Made by a program: the position numbers and the translations under genes. A stretch of 64,000 nt of DNA from Bagarius yarrelli. Taxonomy: Eukaryota; Chordata; Actinopteri; Siluriformes; Sisoridae. How positions within the stretch are numbered: position 1 is the first letter of the stretch; every line of letters starts with the position of its first letter. The notes beneath the pieces were generated by a model. It searched no databases. It was not told the origin of the DNA and was given only the letters and a program-made list of their open reading frames with translations. Positions 26,266 through 37,064 of this stretch are shown here, piece after piece. The DNA lies in contig VCAZ01000040.1 of NCBI GenBank assembly GCA_005784505.1, positions 538,501 through 602,500 of the forward strand, in the 5' to 3' direction.

Positions 26266-28013
26266 AATCATCTCTGTCATCTGAGCCCTACCACTCGGGC
26301 GAGAGGAAAATTAGAGAATGAGAGAAAGAATAAAATGACTTGGAAAAAGAGGAAAGAGAGATAATTACCTGCAGTCATGACAAAAGAGTTAATAAAATGC
26401 TTGGAAGTGTGGTTATGCTTTTTTTTCTTTTATGCTCAAACACATATTGATTAAGTTGAATATTAGTTCAGCATGGGCAGGTTTGCTAACTGTGGGTTAA
26501 AAACTTCAAATTTTTCTGACATTTAATTCAGACTAATGTTCCACATTTCAATCCAAGCATCCAGAGGCTGTTTTAATGTTTAATAATATTTTAAGTTTAA
26601 GACCTCTAAAAATTACTTAAATCTGATAGAAATTGCATCAGAATCTTACGTTTCCTGGCTATAAACGTGTTGGTTTGTTTTTAAATGCCATCATTTGCTG
26701 GTAGATGGAGGTGTTTGGAATTTGCAGGAGGATTATAGACGCTTTCTGAAATGTATCTGCCTGCTAAAGAATGGCATTATTTTTCGCTTTAATTACAGCT
26801 GCATTGCATCAGATCTTCCTGTCTAAAAAATGAAACGTTGGTGTGTGTGAGTGAGATGTACTCGTGCTCTCATCTATCAGGAGCACAATGTGTCAGGCCT
26901 CCTAATCCGATAAATCCTGTATTTCTGTTGAGATTTGTCATTTCTCGATTATATTTATACTAAAAAAAATGATTATTCCACGTACTTAGTAGTAAACAGC
27001 GGTGTGTGTGGGTGTGGTGTAAAGTGTCTGGATGTGGATAAAGGGTGGATAGAGACCTGTGCTGTGGAGATAACCTTCTCACACCTTGTGTGCTGCTTAA
27101 GGCTGCTCTTTGTACAGATGACCCTCGCTTGGCTACACAGCATCTTCCTTGGAGTGAAATGTGAGCCTACTCCTACACTCCTGCAAATCCAGTGTGTGTG
27201 TTATAGAGTTAACTGAGAGAAGTCCTATCTGCTCTGCAAGCAGGCATGCCCCTAGGCGAGCACAGTCCTCTAGGAGTTTTTGTCTTACCCCTCCTCCCTC
27301 TCTAGTCTCAGTGTCTTCGTCCTCTTCTCTGCCTGAGCGCAAGAAGACACAAAGCAGGTGGACAGGCCGATTGTGAGGATGCTGATGGCCTTCTTTATTA
27401 TTAATGCCATTGTAGCACTGAGCTCAGCAGGGTGCTCATCCATGCCTGATGCAAAGCTCTAACATAGTTCGACCAGTTGTTTGTCGAAGTGAACAAAAAA
27501 GCAAAGCGCTTTATTGTGAATTCTGCTTTCGGAAAGATATCGGAATAAATGAAGCGTGTGCTTGAACTGGTAACAGTTCTAGTTAACATTCTTCTTATTT
27601 TAAAAGAGAGAGAAGGGACTAATAAAACACTGTCATATTAGTTGTGTGTCATTAATCCCAAGCCTGTCTGTGCTGCATTAACTAAAATTTAACAAGAAGT
27701 AAACATGTTTCAAAGACAGAAATTCTAATTAGCCGGTTATGGAAAAAAAATAAATAAAATAAAGTGGTGCACACCATTCATTTATCCGAACGAATACACG
27801 CTTCCCAATTTCACATTTTACAAATCTGCAGTCATGAGTTGAAAGAATTAATTACTGTTTTATGTTATTTGTAAAGAAATCTCTCAGTAACAGGAAAAGG
27901 GAAGAACATAAGCGAAGAGGGATGCCTGGGGCTATGTATTATAAACTAGACCCTGTGCGGCATTATCTACTTCTGCAGTTCTCCCAATGAAAGAAGTCAA
28001 AGCAGAGCTACTG

Positions 28014-28075
28014 CAGAGAGAGAGAGAGACAGGAAGAGAGAGACAGAGAGACAGAAAGACGACAGAGAGGCAGAC
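28014..28075. repeat. GA-rich simple repeat
   Basis: An imperfect AGAG/ACAG run. Confidence 0.9.
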
Positions 28076-30280
28076 AAAAATAGCGCATGTATGCTTTAAG
28101 TTGTCATTCACTGCTTATATGAGCTCTACAGCCTAGGGAAGATGTTTGTCATCCAGGATGATGGGCAGATGCTCCTGCATCCGATTTCCTCCACCATATC
28201 AGCTACACAAAGGTTACACATGTGGAAAGAATATTGATTTTACTTTAGTGATGCTAGTACAGCAAGAAATAATAGATTATAACCTTCAGCCTGGACAAGC
28301 TTTTGACCTTGTTCATTCTCTGTACTCTTACATCATCGTATATCCATTCCTACATCTAATGCTGTTTTTCTATGATTACACATATTTAATAAGAAAAGTT
28401 ATTGTGGTTTGTTGTAATATTTAAAAAGCAGTCATTTGTGCAGCTTGTTTTAGTGAGTGGGTTAATTTCAGCTGCTTGGCTTTGTGCTCCATGTGAGTCC
28501 TGGCACCAGCACACTGGGCATGATGTGACGACAGGGCTGACAGTCTCCTCTAACCCTTTGGGTTTTAATACCCAATTGAGATGCATGCCGGAATATTTTC
28601 CATTTGCCACTTTAATTGATGTTAATAAGAATATGCTAAATTTAAGAATTTTAAATAATTTGCTTTTTGGTGACATAATGCCATCACAGAGGTTACAGTA
28701 TGCTTAAGTACTAGGCTGAATAGAGGTGTCAGACCGTGCGCTCTCACCTCAGCATTCTCCCCCGGCACCCGTTGTGCTGCGGCTTTTGCTCATCTGGTTG
28801 AGAATGTACATGCTGCTGCCTTGCTATTACTCAACATTACCTTCATTTACACCCAAATAGCTTTAAGGGAACACAGGGGACTAGAAGGTGTCACAACTTT
28901 ATTATAGATGGTACTATATTCAGTGGATATCATCTATACAAATAAAGAAATAAAAAAAATATGCACATCTAAAACTAAAACGAATATTTATATAGAGGTT
29001 AATATGGCAGTAGGAATGTATATGGATTTAAAATATATATTAATGTTATTTAAAATAACAGGAAACTTCATCAGCTCTCAATTAGTTTTATGCTCAATTT
29101 CCATCCATCAGGCAATCGGAAGACAGCGAACCCCACAGACAGTCACACTCTAGCTGCCGCCAACGCCAATAAAAACGAGACCCCATAACCACTACATTTA
29201 CACCCCCCCTCTCTATACACATATTACATACACGGGAACCTGCTGTTGCTTTATGCTTTTAATAATAATGCTAGTGATGCAAGTTTTCTGAGAACCTTTG
29301 GGCAGAGGATATTAAGCTAAATTCACTTATAGGTTTAGGACATTAACCTTTCCATATGCCCACCGGTTTGCCTAACACACCGAAGTGGCTACGTTTTTTA
29401 AAATTAGTTTATGAACTTGCAGGTTGTATATGAACCTTCAGCAAATAGCCTATGGTTGTTGTGGAAGCGGCGCATGTGGGCCTGTTTTTACTCTATGCAG
29501 CCCTGTGAAGGGCTAATTGGTTTAGCAGGCAGGGGCCTGAGATGGCTAAAGGCCAGTGGGGCGTAGCGAGATGCAACGGGAACCTGATGTTTAGGAGGAT
29601 GCTTTGTGTCGGCCTGTGGATGGGGAGCATGTGGCAGACAGAGCAGCTTCTACAAGAAGTTTTATTCTCTCTCTCAGTGTCTCTCTGTGTGCCCCCACCC
29701 CATGTCTGTCTCTCTCTCGCCTTTTTCTTTATTCAGTTCCCTTATTTATTCTTGACATGATATCAGGCTAAAATTTGGATCAGTTGGACAGAATAACAAA
29801 TACAAAGTCTTTACTGTTTGATTTGTGAATAATATTAAGTTAAACCCAAACGATAGCTTTTACTCTGAGACCAATACTCTAAGCTGCCATTGGTCTCCTG
29901 AGATGCCTAATGTGAGCATCTATTATTTGAAACCTTTTAATCATTTATGAGCTCTGAAGCTGTGGGGTGACAAGAAGCCTCTGGTTAAACCCTCCCTTAG
30001 AGCTTGTTATGCAGTCAGCCTCAGGTCACATAAACCTGGTCTGTGCATAAAATATCGCTCTTCCTGGTCCCTTCTCTCCGTTCCTAATCTTACCCATTTA
30101 TGTTATTTAATCTGACAGCAGTTTTCAAACTACTAAACACTCCCTCGAGATAGCCTAAAAGACCGCTGTTGGGCTTCTACTTAACCCTTTCCAATAAACC
30201 TCATACCTTTGTATGCACGTTGTAATACCCGGTAAATAAATGGTTTCGTTGACTGTAAACCAAATCTGTTTTTCCTGCAG

Positions 30281-30530
30281 GTCATGAGCATCCTGAGCAA
30301 CCCAAGTGCATTGGCTCCTCAGTCACAGCATGACTTCTCCATCTCACCCCTGCACAGCGGTCTCGAGGCTTCCAACCCTATCACAGGAAGCTGCAGTCAA
30401 CGCTCAGAGCCTATTAAGACAGCAGAAAGCCTGACTTCATCTCAATCCTACTGCCCTCCTACCTACAGCTCCACCAGCTACAGTGTGGACCCTGTTACAG
30501 CTGGCTACCAGTACAGCCAGTATGGCCAGA
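30281..30530 (+). CDS. pax7: Pax7 exon 8: transactivation region
   Basis: This 250-bp exon runs from TGCAG/GTCATG to A/GTGAGT. It reads VMSILSNPSALAPQSQHDFS, then ISPLHSGLEASN, SCSQRSEPIK and the Tyr/Ser/Pro-rich SQSYCPPTYSSTSYSVDPV, ending GYQYSQYGQ plus one base of the next codon. The order and motifs match Pax7 exon 8, including the VMSIL start found in Pax7 where Pax3 has VMGLL. The last base (A) joins CT of exon 9 to make Thr. If the donor is not used, the frame reads Ser-Glu-stop at once. Confidence 0.97.
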
Positions 30531-32991
30531 GTGAGTAAAACAACACTTTTTTTAATAGTTATTCAACTGTAAAACATTAATGTCATTGTTTTGATCGGAA
30601 TGGTTTGAAATCTACTAAAAAATGATTAGAACCCAGAAACGCAACATCCAGGTTTTTTTTAAGTCTTCCTAGAAAGATAAATGTTTTGCATTACCTTATA
30701 TGCTGAGGTCAATTTGTTTTAATATAAAGTGAAATTTTAAATTTAATTTCAAGGTTTCGTCAAAGACGGGCTTAATATGTCTCCGAGAACACCTGTCTGA
30801 TTTATAAATATGGAAAAAAAATGGAAGCTTAGAGGGTGCTGACTGAGAAGGCCAGATAGAACATTACTTGTAGAAAGAGATGAGGCAAAGCGTATGCTCG
30901 AGGCAGATTTCGAGAGTAAACCTGAGATGACAGAGAGTGGGTTCCGACAGGAGAGGTGAGAAGAGAGCACAGAGAGAAAATTGTCAGCGATTACTTTGCC
31001 AGCTGTCAGGCTAAGCGTCTGCAGTAAGGACAGTTGGCCCACCCACAGGTATGCTCCCGCTACCGTACACTCTGCCTGCTCATGAAAGTCTGCATGCTAA
31101 CACAAGCTAGCATGTGTTAAACCTCACTTACTGTCAAGCTGACAGATGCCTGGCAACGTCCAACGCCTCACCGCCCCATCCTTCTTTAACACACCGTAAG
31201 GAAGCAGGAAAGGTAAAAAAACCCGAAAAAAACCCCACAGTTTCCAACAGCCAGTTATATCAAAGGACCTGCCATGGCTTTTGACAGGCCAGCAGATAAT
31301 GTCAACGTGGTAATTCTTATAAATGAGAGAGAGTTTTTTGATCATTAATAATGACGGCTTCTGTTATTTTTTGGTCCAGGTGCTTTTGTGATTACACATG
31401 TCATTCTGATTCAATAATTATTGCGTATAAACTTTTTTAAATTGCTCATAAATATACCATTTGCTTTACTTTCTGTTAAATACAGGACATGAATGAGGCT
31501 TAAAATATAATAGCTTAAAAGTCTTTACTAGTCCAGCCTTGTGCTAACTTAATAACACCCATTTCCACAGTGGCTATGGGTTAACTAAGGAAAAACTGGT
31601 CGTTGCCTCCCTTGGTGCTGTTCTGTTTTAAATGGAAAGCAGCTAGAAGGGGTTAATTGGTATTTCCTTAGTTTTGTCCCTATGTCGTACTAGCTTAACA
31701 CTGCCCTTGGTTTGTCCTCACAACCTCTTGCCCTCTTCTAATGCCATTTTCTTACAGACCCAATACTCCTAATGTTTCTAGCTTGTGCGGTTAAATTGAA
31801 ACCGTATGACATGTAGATCAGATCGATGCACCTTCCCAAGCAATGGGTGAAATTTTTTGCACCTTTTGACCTGATGTGCTTGCAGGTTAGTTCTCACACA
31901 TGATCCTGATAAAGATCTTTAAGAAAAGCACGTCTGCAAATCAGCCTAAAGAGTCTGTGCCCTCCAGGGCTGTGCTAGTCACACCAGGTAGAGTGTATCA
32001 GGTCAATTATCTGACAGAAATTTCTCCTCTCTTTACTTTGGTAAAAAGTAATTAGGCAAAATCTATATTAAATTAATGGCACAATAAACAACATTTATTT
32101 ATTTAGTAACTTATTTATTTGTAGTGGCCATGATACAGGGTGGGACAAGCCTTTATGGGGCAGAATTTTATTTGTGGACCCCTTTGTGCTGCCAATATGA
32201 CTATTTATTGTCAATACTTGAGTATTTGGACAATATTAATTTAACTTCCCATTAACACAATAGTGTATTGTTTTTTTCATGCTATTAATATTTATTTATT
32301 TTTTTTATTACAATTGTGCATTGACATAATATATTAAAAAAAACACCACAAAGAATGATCTGTCATTCCATGTACTCGTGGGGACCCCCTCGTGACCCCC
32401 TAGCAGCCACTTAGTTAGCTTATGCCTTGGGCAGGCTCTGCCATGGTGCACACACTCGTTCATTCACACTTGCTGACAATGTAGTGTAGACAATAAACAT
32501 ATTGTTTTTGTGAGATAAAAGAAAGCAATTTAACTCTGCTTAGAGAGTAAGCCAAGCTGAAAATCAAACTCTATGAAAAGTGTGAAGGGTAGGACCCTGT
32601 GCACCACTAGGTCACCATGTCTGTGTAAATAACATAGAGTTGTAATTTTATCTGTTTACTTAAAAGCAAGTGTCAAAGTCTTCCTTTAGTTTGCTGAATC
32701 TAAAAATAAAAATCTATTTTACCACATGAGTAGTGTGTTCAGATCTGACGCGAGATAACGAAGTGTGGAATGCAAAAAGCAGACATGACAGATATAATAA
32801 GAGATGCACAGAGGAAAAGATGCTATGATAGGACTGAATGACAGCAGGGAACAGGTGGCTCATTTATTTCCCCCAACACCCATCAGCAGCAAGAGACACT
32901 CGGAAAAAAAATGCTAGATATCTAGAAGTCAACTTATTGAATTCGGAATTTATATTTAAAAACATTTGTTTTGTTTGTCTTTTCCCTGCAG
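30531..32991 (+). other. pax7: pax7 intron 8
   Basis: A 2.5-kb intron with a strong GTGAGT donor and a TTTTCCCTGCAG acceptor. In mammals this intron is partly retained to make an alternative C-terminus; here an in-frame TAA lies at 30537-30539. It includes GC-richer unique sequence at about 30840-31130 and 31540-32000, and an AT-rich possible repeat at 32110-32450. Confidence 0.95.
32110..32450. repeat. possible dispersed repeat, unclassified
   Basis: The right part (GCAGCCACTTAGTTAGC-TTATGCCTTGGGC) matches 44315-44350 (TTAGCCGCTTAGTTCGC-TTATGCCTTAGGC) with a few changes. Both are preceded by AT-rich sequence with TTATTTTATTT-like runs. I could not place the family. Confidence 0.45.
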
Positions 32992-33107
32992 CTGCCGTAG
33001 ACTACCTGGCTAAGAATGTCAGCTTGTCCACACAAAGGAGGATGAAGCTCGGGGAGCATTCGGCTGTCTTGGGACTACTACAAGTGGAGACGGGCCAAGC
33101 CTATTGA
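32992..33107 (+). CDS. pax7: Pax7 exon 9: OAR motif and stop
   Basis: The terminal coding exon completes the split Thr codon and reads AVDYLAKNVSLSTQ followed by RRMKLGEHSAVLGLLQVETGQAY and a TGA at 33105-33107. STQRRMKLGEHSAVLGLL is the OAR (paired-tail) motif, which in paired-class proteins modulates transactivation. The VETGQAY terminus is characteristic of Pax7 and separates this gene from Pax3, whose major form ends differently. With this exon the window encodes 309 C-terminal residues of the protein. Confidence 0.98.
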
Positions 33108-33870
33108 CAGACTTGTCCTCTGTAACATCACTCCACTTTTTCACCAGCATCCCCTCCATCCGGTGTGCTGTGCAAGAGGAAATAGAAGAAGCTAAATTGA
33201 TGGACAGCCTTAGACCCCTTACCTATGGCTGAGTGAATACAAAAGCCATTTAATAAATAGACGCTGTAGTGCCGCTTCTCGACTCTCTTCCTTGTCCACC
33301 CTGTTCACCCCCACCCCTCCCACGCCCCGGCTGATCATTTCCACAAAGAGACTCTTTCAGGATTTTTAAGGAGAAAGCAAGCATTCGATAACAACCCACT
33401 GGCCGTAGTCCCATTCGGACATGGTTTGGACCAAGTTAATGTTTAATAGGATTAAAAATGATGGTATTACATTTATATTTGATATATTGATTGTGGTTGT
33501 TTCTATAAACTGTTGCAGTTTCTGTATTATCGTTAGAATCTTTTGTTTACATCGTTTATTTGTCTTTTTTTTCGGTTTCTCAGACAGTTTCTATCACAGC
33601 CGTATACAGAAAAGTGAGTGGCGGGTCATGTCACCCACAGTGCAGGTTATTTGACCTTTTAATCTAAGTTTAATGTTCAGGGAGATTTGGACCTGTCAGT
33701 AGGGAGTCTGTCCAAAGATTTCAATCCTTTCCTCTCCTTTTCCACACGGATTATCCGCTGGGAAAAGCCACGAGAGAATGAAAACAGTCCTGAAGTGACA
33801 CCTTGATCTACACCATGTGCAACATTTTAGGGTGAGACAGTTACCAGTATTTTTTTTTAAATATAAAATC

Positions 33871-33877
33871 ACATTCC
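33871..33877 (+). promoter_or_regulatory. miR-1/206 seed match, 7mer-m8
   Basis: ACATTCC followed by T. It pairs with nucleotides 2-8 of miR-1/miR-206. Known in mammals: these muscle microRNAs repress Pax7. Confidence 0.6.
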
Positions 33878-34041
33878 TGAAGTATTAAGCCAGAGTTTAA
33901 TTATTAAAAAAACAGGACATTTTAAACATTTTAAACCACTTTGCTCTTATAAATAATGTGAAATAAAGCAAAGACAAAGCTTTGCAAGGACAGTCACCAT
34001 GGTTAAACTTTTTTATATTGTCTCTATTTCTAAAAGGTGCT

Positions 34042-34049
34042 ACATTCCA
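34042..34049 (+). promoter_or_regulatory. miR-1/206 seed match, 8mer
   Basis: ACATTCCA, the full 8-mer and strongest of the five sites. Confidence 0.7.
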
Positions 34050-34094
34050 GAACATTTCTCTACTTTACTCGACATGAGTCAGTGTATTATTTAG

Positions 34095-34101
34095 CATTCC
34101 A
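34095..34101 (+). promoter_or_regulatory. miR-1/206 seed match, 7mer-A1
   Basis: CATTCCA preceded by G. It starts 53 nt after the start of the 8-mer site, within the range where neighbouring sites may still act jointly. Confidence 0.5.
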
Positions 34102-34542
34102 TACCTCTTGCACTTTTTACATTCGTTTGGTTTGAATACTTTGCAAAGGAAATGCTAAAAAAAATCATTATCCTTTACATTTCCCTGTTATAATTTTGTC
34201 AAAGCCTATTCTATTATTGTGAAATTCAACAGACAAGCTACAATAATGTCATAGCACTTGCTGAAAAGTATGAGTATTGTTTTTGTAACCTTAACAGGAA
34301 AAAAAGAGAGACCAGATGTGATAATGCATCCATTTTTTTAATAATGCGTTCCGCTCTTTTGATAAATTTTTGATTGGGTATGTAATGTAAAGAATGTAAA
34401 AATAACATTCGACTCGATATAAAAAATTCGTGCTCTTCATTTCTCCATATTAAAGTGTTTTACTCATTACAAAACCACATAATTAACAAAAATACACAAT
34501 GAGCTAAAAGTTACCTTAATCTGCTGTCAATGTTTGACAACC

Positions 34543-34549
34543 CATTCCA
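34543..34549 (+). promoter_or_regulatory. miR-1/206 seed match, 7mer-A1
   Basis: CATTCCA preceded by C. Confidence 0.5.
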
Positions 34550-34907
34550 CATTTTTGGATGTATTACATATATATATATATATGTACCATGATACACATG
34601 TACCATTTGACCAGAACAACATAAAATTCAATGATGGTGTTATTTCAGAACCGATCAACTAGAACTAGATGGCAGGGCAAACAGAAAACATAACACACTC
34701 ACTCAGGCATGTAACCATGTGCCATTAAAGACTGACAACACTGCGTTTAACACTTCAAATATTTTGTTAAGGAAAAATACATTTAAAAAGATGTTAAAAA
34801 AGGAGTGTAAAAAGTTTTTACTGTGTAGCGTTCATTTCCTTTTGAATATCGAAAGCACTATTTGAGTTATAAAATGATTTGCTAGCTTCAGTTTGGTTCA
34901 GTCCATC

Positions 34908-34914
34908 ACATTCC
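34908..34914 (+). promoter_or_regulatory. miR-1/206 seed match, 7mer-m8
   Basis: ACATTCC followed by T. It would be used only if the 3'UTR extends to the distal poly(A) signal. Confidence 0.5.
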
Positions 34915-35079
34915 TATATAGTTTTTCCTTAAGCGACTGTATTTTGCTTGATCTTTCTGTTCAGCATGTGTGTATATTATCATGGCATAATTTATTCTGC
35001 TGTATAAAAACGATAGCATAATGGAAACTTGTATTGGTTTTCCGACATTCGGCCTGTTGGTGTCTTTACTGTAGCACTG

Positions 35080-35085
35080 ATTAAA
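35080..35085 (+). terminator. pax7: candidate poly(A) signal ATTAAA
   Basis: ATTAAA lies about 1.97 kb past the stop, followed within 20-40 nt by T/GT-rich sequence. It was chosen because the sequence upstream looks like continuous 3'UTR. Competing hexamers exist at 33252, 33962 and 35456. Confidence 0.4.
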
Positions 35086-35275
35086 GTTTTGAAAACTGGA
35101 CTGCATTTCTTTTCGTGATTTTCTTTGCAATCTATTGGTTTTTATCTTTTCATCTTTTCTTTCCATATTGTATACATGCGAACTCATTTTCCCCGTAGCA
35201 GCTTACATACATGTTTTCCCTACTGATATTTCTATTCACTCCTATTCAAAGGCTGAAATATTTATTGGCATGTAT

Positions 35276-35300
35276 CATACATACATGCATACATACATAC
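35276..35300. repeat. (CATA)n microsatellite
   Basis: CATA tetranucleotides with one CATG variant. Confidence 0.9.
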
Positions 35301-35424
35301 TGTCGTTTGATCTTGCTACAACCGGCAGTTATGATTTAATCCTCTTTTCCACAATGCAGTGTTTTTTTTTCCAGCATATTTGAAGTGCATCTTGACAGTC
35401 ATAGTGATTTAAGATACTAAAAAT

Positions 35425-35645
35425 AGTTGGCAGTAATTGAGCCGGGCTGCGAGGGAATAAAGAACAGCTTAAACGCAGTGTCACACACAGATGCCTCAGT
35501 GCCACTGCTTTCACAGAAGGCTTGTGTAATGGGAAGGCAGCCCCAGGCCATGTGCCTGAGTCCTGACCACGAGGGCATCGTATTGGGCACAAAGCCTCTG
35601 AACATTTGCCAGTGTGCACTGTTAATGGTCTGAGACTCATGAGAT
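35425..35645. promoter_or_regulatory. candidate conserved block just 3' of pax7
   Basis: About 220 bp of GC-richer unique sequence, open in several frames on both strands by composition but without a recognisable protein. It lies between the estimated 3'UTR end and the first repeat cluster. It could be an extended 3'UTR or a downstream enhancer. Confidence 0.3.
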
Positions 35646-36065
35646 TGAGAAGTCTGATTACTTGTTCAAACACCTTGAGCACCACGGAGAGACATTCCTT
35701 TTTTCGTAATTAACAAAATTACAGGAAAATATGTATAATGAACAGTCAGTCAGGAGCCAGCTGTGCGTCCTCCAGCAGTTGCATGCAATGATGAAGTGTC
35801 AGTGGTATGTACTTTTGAGCCTATTTTATGATTCAGCTGTCCGTGGCATTTTTGTGGCGTCATTTAAAAGTCATTTCACATGCGAGCATCATTGTGATCA
35901 AAAAAACAGCTGCTGTGTCATTTAAAAGGGTGGTATTTTTTACCTCCTAGGATTAAGAATTTTAATTTAAAAAACAGGAGACGGAACAAACAATCACAAG
36001 AAAACAAAGGCGCACATACATTTTTAATATAATAAGTTACAATGAATAATTATGCCTGAAAACAA

Positions 36066-36098
36066 TATAATAATAATAATAATAATAGTAATAATAGT
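36066..36098. repeat. (TAA)n microsatellite
   Basis: TAA triplets with a GTAATAATAG interruption near 36088. Confidence 0.9.
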
Positions 36099-36222
36099 TA
36101 TTGAGAATGCACTGATAGCTTTTTTAAAGACAGAGTACGAGTACCAATATATTTTTTCTGGTACTCACCAATACTGATTTCTGTCCTTTTTTGTGATGTG
36201 GAATCACTTACATGTTTCTATG

Positions 36223-36606
36223 ATGTATGGTTTAGAGACAGTGGCGCTGAGGAAGAGACAGGTGGCAGAGCTGGAAGTAGCAGAACTGAAGATGTTGAGG
36301 TTTTCTATTGAAGCGATGAGGTTGGACAAGATTAGGAACCAGTTTATCAGGGGGACGACAAATGTTAGATGATTTGGGGAAAAAGTCAGTGGTTTGGACA
36401 TGTACAGGGGAGGGATTGTGAATATATTGGTAGGAGGATGTTAGAAATGAAGCTACCAGGCAAAGGGCAAAGAGGAAGACCAAAGAGGAGGTATATGGAT
36501 GCGATAAACGAGGATATGAAGTTAGTGGGTGTGAGTAAAGTGGATGTAAAGAATAGGGTTAGGTGGTAAAAGATGATTCGCTGTGGCGAGCTCTAAAAGG
36601 GACTGT
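36223..36606 (+). pseudogene. LINE ORF2 C-terminal fragment (RTE-like), broken
   Basis: The first frame (36223-36369) reads MYGLETVALRKR and later KMLRFSIEAMRLDKIRNQF, then a stop. A different frame from 36369 continues WFGHVQGRDCEYIGRRML, GRPKRRYMDAINEDM and VKNRVRW, then TAA, after which KMIRCGE is still readable. This is the familiar C-terminal end of the reverse-transcriptase ORF of RTE-type fish LINEs (WFGHV...GRPKRR...RCGDP). It is dead: one frameshift near 36369, an in-frame stop at 36567-36569, and no upstream endonuclease or polymerase domain. Confidence 0.75.
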
Positions 36607-36902
36607 CTGGTTTTCTCTTGCCATTTTCTCTCATCTTGCTAATATTATTGCTAGCGTGCTCACATTTGTGATTATTATTATTTTTTTAATCAAATGACTT
36701 TGTATTATAAAGTATTAATGTTTGTACTTCCAAGTATTTTTGCCTAACAAAATTTGCAGTCTGTAATGAGTCGGTTGTCATTATTGATTTTAAAATATTT
36801 TTACTCCGCTGACCCAAACATTCTGTCTCTGCTGCCGGAACCTTTGCATACTGAAAGTTATGTCAATGACGTCACACAAGGTCTTTGGTATCAGAGCGTT
36901 TT

Positions 36903-37064
36903 TTTGTAAAGATATGTTTTAGGGCATTTCGCCTTTATTTATAGGACAGGCATGAAATAGGGGAGATAGAAAGAGAGAGGGGTGGGACCGGAAAGGACCC
37001 GAGCTGGAGCGCAACTGTGCATTTGGGTACAGGCGCCTTAACCCACTAAACCACTCTGCTGGCC
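36903..37064 (-). mobile_element. SINE with A-rich tail, flanked by 14-bp target duplication
   Basis: On the minus strand the element starts GGCCAGCAGAGTGGTTTAG (a tRNA-like head) at 37064, passes a CT-rich middle, and ends in AATAAAGGCGAAATGCCC and a short A tail near 36903. TATCAGAGCGTTTT (36889-36902) and TATCAGAGTGTTTT (37065-37078) flank it. They differ at one position and are best read as the target-site duplication. Confidence 0.75.

Larger units (their letters stand above)
33108..35105 (+). other. pax7: pax7 3'UTR (end estimated)
   Basis: No coding sequence follows the stop. The region contains five canonical seed matches for miR-1/206 (listed singly), one GGACCAA (33428-33434) that would match the miR-133 seed, and AATAAA hexamers at 33252 and 33962. 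I place the likely distal end just after an ATTAAA at 35080-35085, which is followed by a T-rich GT-containing stretch. The true end could be nearer (after 33962) or farther (AATAAA at 35456). Confidence 0.6.

Noticed and set aside
35329..35685. 118-codon minus-strand open frame near the 3' end of pax7
   Set aside because: No recognisable domain; the overlapping open frames on both strands fit GC-richer non-coding sequence.
36369..36569. Intact small protein gene (66 codons)
   Set aside because: The sequence is the C-terminal end of a LINE reverse-transcriptase ORF, cut by a frameshift upstream and a stop downstream.
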